Of a stretch of DNA of 64,000 bases, positions 43,471 through 51,436 are shown one piece after another. The stretch spans positions 1-64,000 of the forward strand of contig NZ_BAABJQ010000040.1 of NCBI RefSeq assembly GCF_039543385.1, written 5' to 3'. Position 1 is the stretch's first letter. Each line of letters opens with the position of its first letter. This DNA is from Rugosimonospora acidiphila. Lineage in GTDB: Bacteria; Actinomycetota; Actinomycetes; Mycobacteriales; Micromonosporaceae. The notes under the pieces were generated by a model. The model did no database searches. It saw only the letters and a program-made list of their open reading frames with translations, and was not told where the DNA came from. Both the position numbers and the translations under genes were made by a program.

Positions 43471-45599
43471 CGCTGTCCGACCCGCTCGCGGACGTACGGG
43501 TCCTCCAGATCGGCCGCAGGCTGGCCGGCCGTACCCTCACCCGCCTGCTGACCGACCAGGGCGCCCGCGCGCGCGTGGTCGACCTGGACGCCCCGGACGT
43601 TCGTGCCACGGCGCTCGCCGCGGGGGCCGGGTGCCGGGTGGTCATCGACGCGGCCGCACCCGGTCGCGCGGCCGCCGCGGGGTTGGGCTTCGACGACCTG
43701 CGCGCCGTCCGGCCCGATCTCATCCATTGCGCGCTACCGGTCTACCCGCCCGGCACCGCTCCCGAGCCCGCCGGCGTGGACGACGACGTGGCGGTCGCGG
43801 CCGAGCTGGGCCTCAACGACGGGGCGGGCGGGCGGCCACGTGACGAACAGCTTCCGGTGGGCAGCTCGTTCGGCGCGTTCATGGCCGCCGGATACATCGT
43901 CGCGGCCCTGCTCGGCGGCGGGGACGAACCGGCCGGGCAGCGGATAGTGGTCCCGCTGGCCGCGGCGGCACTGACCACGGTGGCCCGGCGCCTGATCCGG
44001 GCCGAGGACGCCGGCCTGGTCGACCCGATCGCCGGCCCGAGGTTGCCCATCGCCGGCCGGTACGAGTGCGCGGACGGGCGCTTCATCCAGAGCGGTGGCG
44101 CCTACCGCCGGTTCGTGGAGACCCTCATCGACGTGATCGACCGTCCACAGTGGCGTCAGCCGGCGGTCGAGGCACTGTACGGGCTGCCCAGCCCGGCGGC
44201 CGAGGCGATGTGGCGCGAGCGCCTGGAGGCGGTGTTCCGGGAGCGCTCGGCCGAGGAGTGGGAGCGGGACATCAACGCCGCGGGCGGATCGTGCACCCAG
44301 TGCCGGACCCGCGCCGAGTGGCTGGCCGAGCCGCACGCGCGCGCCGCCGCGATAGTGGTGTCCGACGGTGGGCGGCCGCGGGCCGGGCGGGCCGTGCGGG
44401 TCTTCGAGACGCCGCCGGGCACCCCGCCGCCGGGCGCCCCACGGTCGGCGCGGGCCGCCGGGGATCCCGCTCCGGCCGGCGCCGGTGGCGCTCCGTTGGC
44501 CGGGCTGGTGGTCGTCGACCTGAGCATCGTGCTGGCCGGCCCGACCTGCGGACGTACCCTCGCCGACCTCGGCGCCGACGTCATCAAGGTGGACGACCCG
44601 CGGCGCCCGGTCAGCCCGTACGGGTGGCTCGAGGTCAACCGGGGCAAGCGAAGCATCCTGCTCGACCTGCGCCGCGAGGAGGGCAGGGAGGTGCTGTGGC
44701 GGATGCTGGCCCGCGCCGACGTGCTCATCGAGAACTACCGGCACGGCAAGCTCGACCGGCTGGGGTTCGGCTTCGAGGAGGTGGCCCGGGTCCGGCCCGG
44801 CATCGTCTACGCCTCGCTCAACGCGTTCGACGTCGGCGGCCCCTGGGCGTCCCGGCCCGGCTGGGAGCACAACGCGCAGGCGGCCACCGGCATGCAACTG
44901 GCCCTGCCCGGCTGGGGCCCCGGCACGCCGCCGGGCCAGGTGACGTACCCGCTCAACGACTTCGGCACCGGGCTGCTCGGCGCGTACGGCATCCTGCTGG
45001 CGCTGCGCCGCCGGGAGGCCACCGGCGCCGCGCAGTTCGTCGGGGCCAGCCTGGCGCGTACCGCCACGGTCATCCAGAGCCCGCTGTTCGAGGGCGGTGC
45101 GGACCGGGGCGCGGACGGGCCGCACTGGCTGCCCTGTCCGGACGGGTTCGTCGGCGTGCTGATCGCGCCGGCCACCGGGCCGGGCGTCGGGTCCGTGAAC
45201 GGCGCGGCCGGCGGGCCGGGCGCCGAGAGCCTCCGGCGGGCCCGGGACATCGCCGTGCTGGCGCGGGACCGCGAGGACGCGGCGGCCCGGCTGCGCGAGG
45301 CCGGATTCGGCTGCGTGGTGCTGCGCGGCTCGGCCGAACTGCCGTCCCGGCCCTGGGTGGCCGAGGGCGGGCTGGCCGTCGAGTGGGAGCATCCCCGCTG
45401 GGGCGGGCTGCGCCAGTCCCGCCCGCGCGGCTGGGCGTCCGGGTTCGCGCCGTCGCCCGGGTACCCGGCGCCCGACCCCGGCCGGGACACCTCGGCGCTG
45501 CTGTCCGAGCACGGGTACGACGAGCGCGAGGTCCGCCATCTCGTCGGGTCCGGAACGGTGGCATCGAGGCCACTGTTCGAGATGTGGTCGGACGCGTGA
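43458..45599 (+). CDS. Double-length CaiB/BaiF family CoA-transferase
   Basis: 713 residues, twice the usual length. The N-terminal half (about 1-320) is a diverged CaiB-like domain. The C-terminal half (about 345-713) has the standard blocks LVVVDLSIVLAGPTCGRTLADLGADVIKV (split), VNRGKRSILLDLR, IENYRHGKLDRLG and RPGWEHNAQAATGM. Class III CoA-transferases move CoA between carboxylic acids and normally form interlocked dimers, so the fusion may be a built-in dimer with one active half. GTG 43458 has AAGGAGG six bases before it. Confidence 0.82.
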   Translation: MDRLTLSDPLADVRVLQIGRRLAGRTLTRLLTDQGARARVVDLDAPDVRATALAAGAGCRVVIDAAAPGRAAAAGLGFDDLRAVRPDLIHCALPVYPPGTAPEPAGVDDDVAVAAELGLNDGAGGRPRDEQLPVGSSFGAFMAAGYIVAALLGGGDEPAGQRIVVPLAAAALTTVARRLIRAEDAGLVDPIAGPRLPIAGRYECADGRFIQSGGAYRRFVETLIDVIDRPQWRQPAVEALYGLPSPAAEAMWRERLEAVFRERSAEEWERDINAAGGSCTQCRTRAEWLAEPHARAAAIVVSDGGRPRAGRAVRVFETPPGTPPPGAPRSARAAGDPAPAGAGGAPLAGLVVVDLSIVLAGPTCGRTLADLGADVIKVDDPRRPVSPYGWLEVNRGKRSILLDLRREEGREVLWRMLARADVLIENYRHGKLDRLGFGFEEVARVRPGIVYASLNAFDVGGPWASRPGWEHNAQAATGMQLALPGWGPGTPPGQVTYPLNDFGTGLLGAYGILLALRRREATGAAQFVGASLARTATVIQSPLFEGGADRGADGPHWLPCPDGFVGVLIAPATGPGVGSVNGAAGGPGAESLRRARDIAVLARDREDAAARLREAGFGCVVLRGSAELPSRPWVAEGGLAVEWEHPRWGGLRQSRPRGWASGFAPSPGYPAPDPGRDTSALLSEHGYDEREVRHLVGSGTVASRPLFEMWSDA

Positions 45600-45704
45600 G
45601 GCGGCGGGCCGGACGGTGCGAGGGTTTCGGATCGCGCGATCGCCGCCGCGGGCGGTGCCATCGGATCCCGGGACCCGGCAACGACTCCTAAGGTGGGCAG
45701 GCGC

Positions 45705-46952
45705 ATGCCTCTGTTCATGGACACCTCACCGCTGCGCGACAGTGCGCAATTCCGCCGCCTCTGGCTCGGGTACGCCGTCAACCAGTTGGGCTCGCAGCTC
45801 ACGGTCGTCGCCGTCGCGTACCAGATCTATCAGCTCACCGGCTCCAGCCTCGACGTTGGCCTGATCAGTCTCGCCCAGATCGTGCCGGCGATCGTCGGAC
45901 CCATCATCGGCGGCTCGATCGCGGACGCGATGGACCGCAGGACCGTGCTGTTCTACACGAATGTCGGCGGCGCGCTGTGCACGCTCGCGCTCGCCGTCAA
46001 CGCGAGCCTGTCGCACCCGGCGATCTGGCCGCTCTACGTGCTCGCGGCGGTCGCGGCGGGCTTCTCCGGCGCGGACAACCCGACCCGCACGGCGATGATG
46101 ATTTCGTTGGTCGACCGTGGCTCGATCGTCGCCGCCAACGCCCTGCGCACTCTGCTGCAACAGATCGCCTACGTGATCGGGCCGGCCGTCGCCGGCCTGC
46201 TGCTGGCCGACTTCGGCATCCGGGTGGTGTTCTGGGCCGACGCGGCCACGTTTGCGGTGGCCCTGGTCGCCGTGGCCAGCCTCGCGCCGCAGCCGCCGCA
46301 CGGCGGCGGCACCCGCTTCGGCGTGCAGTCGGTCCTCGAGGGTTTCCGCTTCCTGCGCGGGCGGCAGGCCATTCAGGGGTGCTTTGTCGCGGACCTGAAC
46401 GCGACGATCCTGGGCATGCCCAGCTCCCTGTTCCCCGCGCTCGGGGTGCATTTCTTCCACGGCGGGGCGCAGGCCGTCGGTTACCTGTACGCCGCGCCGG
46501 GGGCCGGTGCCTTCCTGGGCGCTCTGTTCAGCGGCTGGATTCCGCGGGTGCGCCGGCAGGGTCGGGCGGTGGTGCTGGCCATCGCGCTGTGGGGCGTGGC
46601 CATCGTGGCGTTCGGCTTCGTGCGCGTGCTGTGGCTGGCCCTGATCCTGCTGGCGATAGCCGGCGGCGCGGACGTGGTGTCTGCCGTCGCCCGCAGCTCC
46701 ATCCTCCAGCAGGAGGTCACCGACGGGCTGCGCGGGCGGCTCGCGTCCATCCAGACCGCCGTGGTGCAGGTCGGGCCGCGGCTGGGCAACGGCGAGGCCG
46801 GGTTGGCGGCCTCGCTCGGCACGCAGTTCTCCGTCGTGTCGGGCGGGATCGGATGCGTTGTCGGGATAGCCATCATCGCCGTGCTGATGCCGCGCTTCGC
46901 CAGATACGAGAAGCCGGTCATCCCCGACCCGGTCGTGGCCGGCGTCCCGTGA
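45705..46952 (+). CDS. MFS transporter, EntS-like (MFS_3)
   Basis: 415 residues with about twelve membrane segments. The N-terminus FRRLWLGYAVNQLGSQLTVVAVAYQIYQLTGSS is typical of the EntS-like exporter group, and IADAMDRRTVLFYTN is the loop 2-3 motif. ATG 45705 is preferred for its AAGGTGGG; GTG 45693 is possible. It is the last gene of the CoA operon and may export a product or excess intermediate, or bring in substrate. Confidence 0.85.
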   Translation: MPLFMDTSPLRDSAQFRRLWLGYAVNQLGSQLTVVAVAYQIYQLTGSSLDVGLISLAQIVPAIVGPIIGGSIADAMDRRTVLFYTNVGGALCTLALAVNASLSHPAIWPLYVLAAVAAGFSGADNPTRTAMMISLVDRGSIVAANALRTLLQQIAYVIGPAVAGLLLADFGIRVVFWADAATFAVALVAVASLAPQPPHGGGTRFGVQSVLEGFRFLRGRQAIQGCFVADLNATILGMPSSLFPALGVHFFHGGAQAVGYLYAAPGAGAFLGALFSGWIPRVRRQGRAVVLAIALWGVAIVAFGFVRVLWLALILLAIAGGADVVSAVARSSILQQEVTDGLRGRLASIQTAVVQVGPRLGNGEAGLAASLGTQFSVVSGGIGCVVGIAIIAVLMPRFARYEKPVIPDPVVAGVP

Positions 46953-47264
46953 CCGGGCCGGGGCACACCGATTGCCGGGCGCGAAGCTGTTGTTCAGGCC
47001 GGGTGCGGTGGATTACAGTGGCATCCAACATAGGCTATATAATGCAGGGTACAGAGATCGCGCAGGCCCCAGTGCGGGACGGCGCGAGGCGGGCGGGTTT
47101 CCGCCGCACCCACCTGGCTATGTCTCGATGAGATCGGCGGATCCGTTCGGCGCTGGCGACGACCGCGAGATCTGTCCCCGTGAGCCGAGGCCGGGCGTAC
47201 CGCTGGCCAGGACACCGCTTTGTCGACGTCGGACCGCCGGTGACGAAAGGACAGGGCAAGGCAG
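46953..47264. other. Control region before the third NMT1-type receptor
   Basis: No gene is supported. The region contains tandem operator sites 8 and 9, overlapping a perfect TATAAT. Confidence 0.5.
47030..47054 (+). promoter_or_regulatory. Island operator motif, tandem sites 8 and 9 over a TATAAT
   Basis: ATAGGCTATAT (47030-47040) and GCAGGGTACAG (47044-47054) each match RYAGSHTAYAR at 10 of 11 places. The -10-like TATAAT (47038-47043) lies across the end of the first. Confidence 0.68.
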
Positions 47265-48308
47265 ATGACGCATCCCTCGCGGCCCGGTAGACCCGGAGCC
47301 AGCCCACTACGAAGGCTCACCCCACGAACGCTGTCCCTCCTGGCGGCGGGCGCAGCCCTGACGCTGGCCGCGACGGCGTGCTCGTCGTCGGGCGACGGGT
47401 CCGGCGGCGCCTCGCTGCAGACGATCACCGTGGGCGTCTCGGGCGCCACGGGCAACACCGCGCCCATCTTCGTCGGCGTGGACGGCGGCACGTTCAAGAA
47501 GTACGGGCTGAACGTGGAGGTGAAGGTCCTGACGCCCACCGCCTCCTCGGCCGCGGTCGGCAGCGGAACGGTCGACATCGGCGGCGACGGCCCGAACATG
47601 GTCGCCTCGGTGCTGGCCTCCAAGTCGGGCGCCAAGGTTATCTTCACCAACGGCATCACCGCGTTCTACCTGGCCACGCAGCCCTCCATCACGTCCATCG
47701 CGCAGCTGAAGGGCAAGACGCTCGCGACCACGACACCCGGTGGTGGCGCGGACAGCGCCGTGCGGGCCGCCCTGATAGCGAACCATCTGACCCCCGGCAA
47801 GGACGTGAAAATCGTCTACCTGAGCCAGAACAGCGCGGCGCTGGCGTCTCTGGGGACCGGCAAGGTGCAGGCCGCCGTGGTCTCACCTCCGACGACCATC
47901 CAGGCGGTCAACCAGTTCCACCTCAAGACGATGGACATCGGGGACTACGTGCTGCCGTCGGTGTACGCGGTCAGCGGCGGCTTCGCCGCCAAGCACCCCG
48001 ACCTGGTGACCAAGTTCATCCAGGGGTACATGGCCGCCACCCAACTCGCGAAGACCGACAAGGCCGCCTCGGAGGCCGCGTTCAAGAAGTACCTCGGCAT
48101 CAAGGACCAGGCGCAGCTGGACGGCACCTGGGAGCAGTACCGGGACCGATGGGCGGCCTCGCCGTTTCCCACCGAGTACCTCAAGGAGTTGCTGGCGAGC
48201 CTGTCGCCGCCGAGCACCGCCGACCCGGCGACGCTGATGAACAACTCCTACGTCAACAAGATCGAGCAGTCTCAGTGGGTGGTGCCCTCGGGCTTCCCCA
48301 CCAGCTGA
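47265..48308 (+). CDS. ABC transporter substrate-binding lipoprotein, NMT1/SsuA type
   Basis: 347 residues. A signal sequence ends in a lipobox (LAATAC). The fold markers are TAPIFVGVDGGTFKKYGLNVEV, then VGSGTVDIGGDGPNMVAS and LKGKTLATTTPGGGADSAV. No permease or ATPase genes follow, so it is an orphan receptor that may use the ABC system at 16.5-18.2 kb or one encoded elsewhere. It is followed by a second arylmalonate-decarboxylase-like gene. Confidence 0.87.
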   Translation: MTHPSRPGRPGASPLRRLTPRTLSLLAAGAALTLAATACSSSGDGSGGASLQTITVGVSGATGNTAPIFVGVDGGTFKKYGLNVEVKVLTPTASSAAVGSGTVDIGGDGPNMVASVLASKSGAKVIFTNGITAFYLATQPSITSIAQLKGKTLATTTPGGGADSAVRAALIANHLTPGKDVKIVYLSQNSAALASLGTGKVQAAVVSPPTTIQAVNQFHLKTMDIGDYVLPSVYAVSGGFAAKHPDLVTKFIQGYMAATQLAKTDKAASEAAFKKYLGIKDQAQLDGTWEQYRDRWAASPFPTEYLKELLASLSPPSTADPATLMNNSYVNKIEQSQWVVPSGFPTS

Positions 48309-48383
48309 TCGGGCACCTGAGAGCGGGCAATGCCCGCACCGAGGGGCCTTACCGAGTTGTCGCAACCACAGAGAGGACCCGAT

Positions 48384-49142
48384 GTGAGCGTCGCGACCGT
48401 GGACGAGAACCTCCTGGAGAACGGGTACGGCTGGCGGGCCCGGATCGGCTTTCTGAGCCCGGGCATCGTCGATGAGTCACTGAGCCGGCAGTTCTACCGG
48501 ATGGCGCCCCCCGGGGTGACGATGGTGCGGACCAGCCTCAGCGTCACCCAGATCACGACGGACGAGATGTGGAGCGCGATCGACCGGGCCGAGGGGGCGG
48601 CCCGCGAACTGGCCAAGGAGAAGCCGAACTGCATCCTCGTCGGCGGCTCGCCGACGGTGGTGGTGGGTGGCTTCGGCTCCGACAAGGAGCTGGCCGCCAA
48701 GGTCGAGGCGGCCAGCGGGATCCAGACCTCGACGGCGCAGACCGCCGCGGTCGAGGCGCTGCGCGAACTGGGCGTCTCCTCGGTGGCCCTCGCCACGCCG
48801 TTCCCCGACCCGTTCAACGACCAGCTGGTCGACTTCCTGCGCAAGTCCGGGTTCTCGGTGCCGAGCATGTGCCATCTGGAGCTGGACTACCGGCGGCTGA
48901 CGGCCGCCCCGCTGCGCATGGGGTACGAGCTGGCCAAGAAGACCTACCAGCAGGCCGGTGGAGTCGACGCCATCTACTTCCCGGGCGCGCCCTTCCCGGT
49001 GGTGGACCTGATCGAGCCCCTGGAGCAGGAGCTCGGCACCACCGTCATCTCCAGCATGCAGTGCACGCTGTGGAAGGGCATGCGGATGTCCGGCGTGCGG
49101 GACGTCCGCGTCGAGGGATTCGGCAAGCTGCTGCGCCGCTGA
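48384..49142 (+). CDS. Second Asp/Glu racemase-fold, arylmalonate decarboxylase-like protein
   Basis: 252 residues from GTG 48384 behind GAGAGGA. It is a close paralogue of the gene at 23610: the GYGWRARIGFLSPG opening, GGSPTVVVGG and SSMQCTLWKGMRMSG are almost identical. Again only the second-domain cysteine (about 227) is kept, and the first site is GGSPT. The same chemistry is expected, perhaps on the ligand of the adjacent receptor. Confidence 0.8.
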   Translation: MSVATVDENLLENGYGWRARIGFLSPGIVDESLSRQFYRMAPPGVTMVRTSLSVTQITTDEMWSAIDRAEGAARELAKEKPNCILVGGSPTVVVGGFGSDKELAAKVEAASGIQTSTAQTAAVEALRELGVSSVALATPFPDPFNDQLVDFLRKSGFSVPSMCHLELDYRRLTAAPLRMGYELAKKTYQQAGGVDAIYFPGAPFPVVDLIEPLEQELGTTVISSMQCTLWKGMRMSGVRDVRVEGFGKLLRR

Positions 49143-49154
49143 CCGGCGGGTGAC

Positions 49155-49185
49155 CGGGGTGGGCATGCGATGCATGTCCACCCCG
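49155..49185. terminator. Bidirectional hairpin terminator
   Basis: CGGGGTGG (49155-49162) pairs with CCACCCCG (49178-49185), with further partial pairing in the loop, between convergent genes. Confidence 0.65.
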
Positions 49186-49247
49186 AAAGCCTGTTGCCCC
49201 ACCGATAGTTCGACCCGAATTTCCGTGCGAAGCGATCGGATGCGCGC

Positions 49248-49928
49248 TCATTCGAAAACGGATCGGAGCCGCGCTCGCGATTCGGCCACGTGCTCGTACA
49301 TCAGTCGCGCGGCCCGATCCGCGTGCTTGTCCGCGACGGCCGACACAATAGCGAGATGATCCTGGCGCGCGGACCTGGACTGCGCCCGGTCCTTCACCAT
49401 GATCATGCGATAGCGGTCGCTCATGTCCCACAGCGAATCGAGGATGTTGATGAGAATGGGATTGCCGCACGCCGCGTAAATCGAGCGGTGCAGGTGCCTA
49501 TTCCAGTTCAGATGCGCGACCGGATCCGGGTTGCGCGGATGGTCGGTGGCCATGGTGCGCAGCCGTTCGCCATCGTCGGCCGTGATCTGGTTGGCCGCCG
49601 CCGCGACCGCCGCCGGGTCGAGCAGCAGCCGCAACTCGTACACGTTCACCATGGCGTCGTACGACAGCGGGGAGACGGTGGCGACCCGATGTGCCCTGAT
49701 CAGCACGAGGCCCTCGGACTCCAGCCGGCGCAGCGCCTCCCGGACCGGGGTCGTCGACAGGCCGAGGTCGGCGGCGAGTCCCTCCTGATCCAGGTCCGCG
49801 TCGGGTGCCAGCTCGCCGCTCAGGATCTGCTGCCGAATTCGGCTGTAGGCCAGGTCGGCCTTGGTCATCGCCGCGAAGGAGTTGACCTGGAACCCGTACC
49901 CCGAAAACTGGCTCGAACTGATGGTCAC
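49248..49928 (-). CDS. GntR-family regulator with FCD ligand domain
   Basis: 226 residues from GTG 49928 (GGGGG upstream). The frame is open to ATG 49979, which would start directly beside an operator copy. The winged helix-turn-helix spans about 25-85 (AYSRIRQQILSGELAP, LGLSTTPVREALRRLESEGLV). The FCD domain follows with NWNRHLHRSIYAACGNP and HVAESRARLR, which hold the metal/carboxylate-binding His residues of this group. FCD regulators usually sense organic acids and repress catabolic operons. It is the only GntR gene in the window and is the leading candidate to bind the island motif, including a copy at its own promoter. Confidence 0.88.
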   Translation of the reverse strand: MTISSSQFSGYGFQVNSFAAMTKADLAYSRIRQQILSGELAPDADLDQEGLAADLGLSTTPVREALRRLESEGLVLIRAHRVATVSPLSYDAMVNVYELRLLLDPAAVAAAANQITADDGERLRTMATDHPRNPDPVAHLNWNRHLHRSIYAACGNPILINILDSLWDMSDRYRMIMVKDRAQSRSARQDHLAIVSAVADKHADRAARLMYEHVAESRARLRSVFE

Positions 49929-49979
49929 AGCGCGCCGCCCCCTGCCGAGTCCGGGTAGTTCGCCGACGAACCTACCCAT

Positions 49980-49990
49980 GGAGCCTATAC
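49980..49990 (+). promoter_or_regulatory. Island operator motif, site 10 (regulator promoter)
   Basis: GGAGCCTATAC matches the consensus at 9 of 11 places, 52 bases upstream of the GntR start. It suggests autoregulation, and could also act on the divergent glycosyltransferase. Confidence 0.5.
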
Positions 49991-50173
49991 ACTATCGAGG
50001 CTTTGAATATACGCCGTGGAGCGCGGAAAAAGAGCGGCCGTGCGGCTGCGGAGAATTGACACTTTCGCGGGCGGGGAATGGCCAGATCGAAATCGCCCGA
50101 CCAGTCGTGCCGAAAGCCTCGAACCCCGCCATCCGTGCGCATGCCCAACGCCGCGGGCCGGTACTGTCGGCGC

Positions 50174-51331
50174 ATGCGAATCCTGGTGACCGTCAACGAC
50201 GCGTACGGACACGTGCTGCCGCTGGTGCCCACCCTGCGGCGGATGCGCGACCGTCGGCACGAGGTGGTTCTCGCGTCGCCCGGCGACCGGATCGCGTCCC
50301 TCGGCCTCGACGGCATCCGGCTGTGGCGCTACCCCTGGGCGCCACCGGACAACCCGCCCGCACCGCCGACGGATCCCGATCCCGCGCACCGGCTCGCCTG
50401 GGCGACCACCCTGTCCTTCCCGCACGACGCGCGCGGCTGGGTCGAGGCGCTGCTCGCCGACGCGCGGCGGTTCCGGCCGGACCTCATCGTGTCCGAACCG
50501 GTGGAGCACGCCGGCCGGGTCGTCGCCGCCGCGTTGGGTGTGCCGCTGGTCGAGCACGGCTGGGGCTTCACGCTGCCGGCCGGCACCGACTCGGCCGGGG
50601 CGGCCGGCCTCGGCGACGTCTACGCCGCGGCCGGTACCGCGCCCCGCGAACCCGATCTGCGCGTGGACCTCGGTCCGGCCGCCGTGCAGGCGCCCGACGC
50701 GCAGCCGCACGTCGCCCGGTACCGGCACGTCCCGTGGTCGATCCCCACGGCCGCCCTGCCGCCGCCCGGCAAGCTCCCTCGGGTCCTGCTGACCCTCGGG
50801 ACCTACCCGCATCCCGGAGCGGACCAACGGCTGCGGGCCGCGGCCCGGGCGGCGTCCACGCTGGGAGTGGAGCTGGTCGTGGCGCTGGGCAACGCCGACC
50901 GGGGCTCGGCGGGGACCGGCTGGCCGGCCGGGGTGCGGGTGACCGACTGGATCGACCTGCCGGCGGAGAGCGCGCGCTGCACCCTGGTGATTCATCATGC
51001 GGGCGCGGGCAGCTGCTGGGCGGCACTGGCCGCGGGCGTACCGGCGGTCTGCCTTCCGCAGGCGGCCGACCAGTTCCGCAACGCCGCCCTCGTCGCCCGC
51101 GCGGGGGCCGGTGTGGTGGTGGAGCCGGCGGTGGGCGAGGTGGCGGACCTGCGGGCCAGCTTCGCCGCCGCGCTCGGCGAAGACTTGTCCGGGTCGTCGC
51201 GCGGCGCCGGGCCGGACGGGTCGAGATCGAGCCTCGCCGACGGAGCCGCGCGCGTCCGCGACGACAATGCCGCCCTGGAGGGCACCGACGCGCTGGTGGA
51301 CCGCATCGAGGCCGTCGGGTCGGCGGGCTGA
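50174..51331 (+). CDS. GT1-family (UGT-like) glycosyltransferase
   Basis: 385 residues. MRILVTVNDAYGHVLPLVPTLRRM (split) is the acceptor-side start. The donor-binding block HHAGAGSCWAALAAGVPAVCLPQAADQFRNA (about 275-305, given in pieces: HHAGAGS, GVPAVCLPQ, DQFRNA) marks the GT1 family that glycosylates macrolides, phenolics and other small molecules. In this catabolic island it may glycosylate a phenolic compound or be an unrelated passenger. ATG 50174 lacks a good ribosome site. Confidence 0.82.
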   Translation: MRILVTVNDAYGHVLPLVPTLRRMRDRRHEVVLASPGDRIASLGLDGIRLWRYPWAPPDNPPAPPTDPDPAHRLAWATTLSFPHDARGWVEALLADARRFRPDLIVSEPVEHAGRVVAAALGVPLVEHGWGFTLPAGTDSAGAAGLGDVYAAAGTAPREPDLRVDLGPAAVQAPDAQPHVARYRHVPWSIPTAALPPPGKLPRVLLTLGTYPHPGADQRLRAAARAASTLGVELVVALGNADRGSAGTGWPAGVRVTDWIDLPAESARCTLVIHHAGAGSCWAALAAGVPAVCLPQAADQFRNAALVARAGAGVVVEPAVGEVADLRASFAAALGEDLSGSSRGAGPDGSRSSLADGAARVRDDNAALEGTDALVDRIEAVGSAG

Positions 51332-51370
51332 CCCCCGCCCCGCCCGGGTACGGCATGGTCGTTCCGTCGC

Positions 51371-51401
51371 TTGACGGCCTTTCCCGCCGCTCATAGCCTG
51401 T
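51371..51401 (+). promoter_or_regulatory. Promoter of the FAD oxidase with operator site 11 on the -10
   Basis: TTGACG (51371-51376), 17 bases, TAGCCT (51394-51399). The operator, read on the minus strand as ACAGGCTATGA, covers 51391-51401 and matches at 10 of 11 places. The offset to the -10 is identical to that at 25594-25624. Confidence 0.7.
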
Positions 51402-51436
51402 GGGCAACAACGACCTCCACCGTCAGGACCGATCGC

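Noticed and set aside
40538..43723. About 1060-codon open frame on the minus strand over the thiolase, DUF35 and CoA synthetase genes
   Set aside because: The same GC-driven effect; it crosses three well-supported genes and has no recognisable domain.
46972..47268. 98-codon open frame before the NMT1-type receptor gene
   Set aside because: It runs through the promoter/operator region and has no motif or ribosome site.
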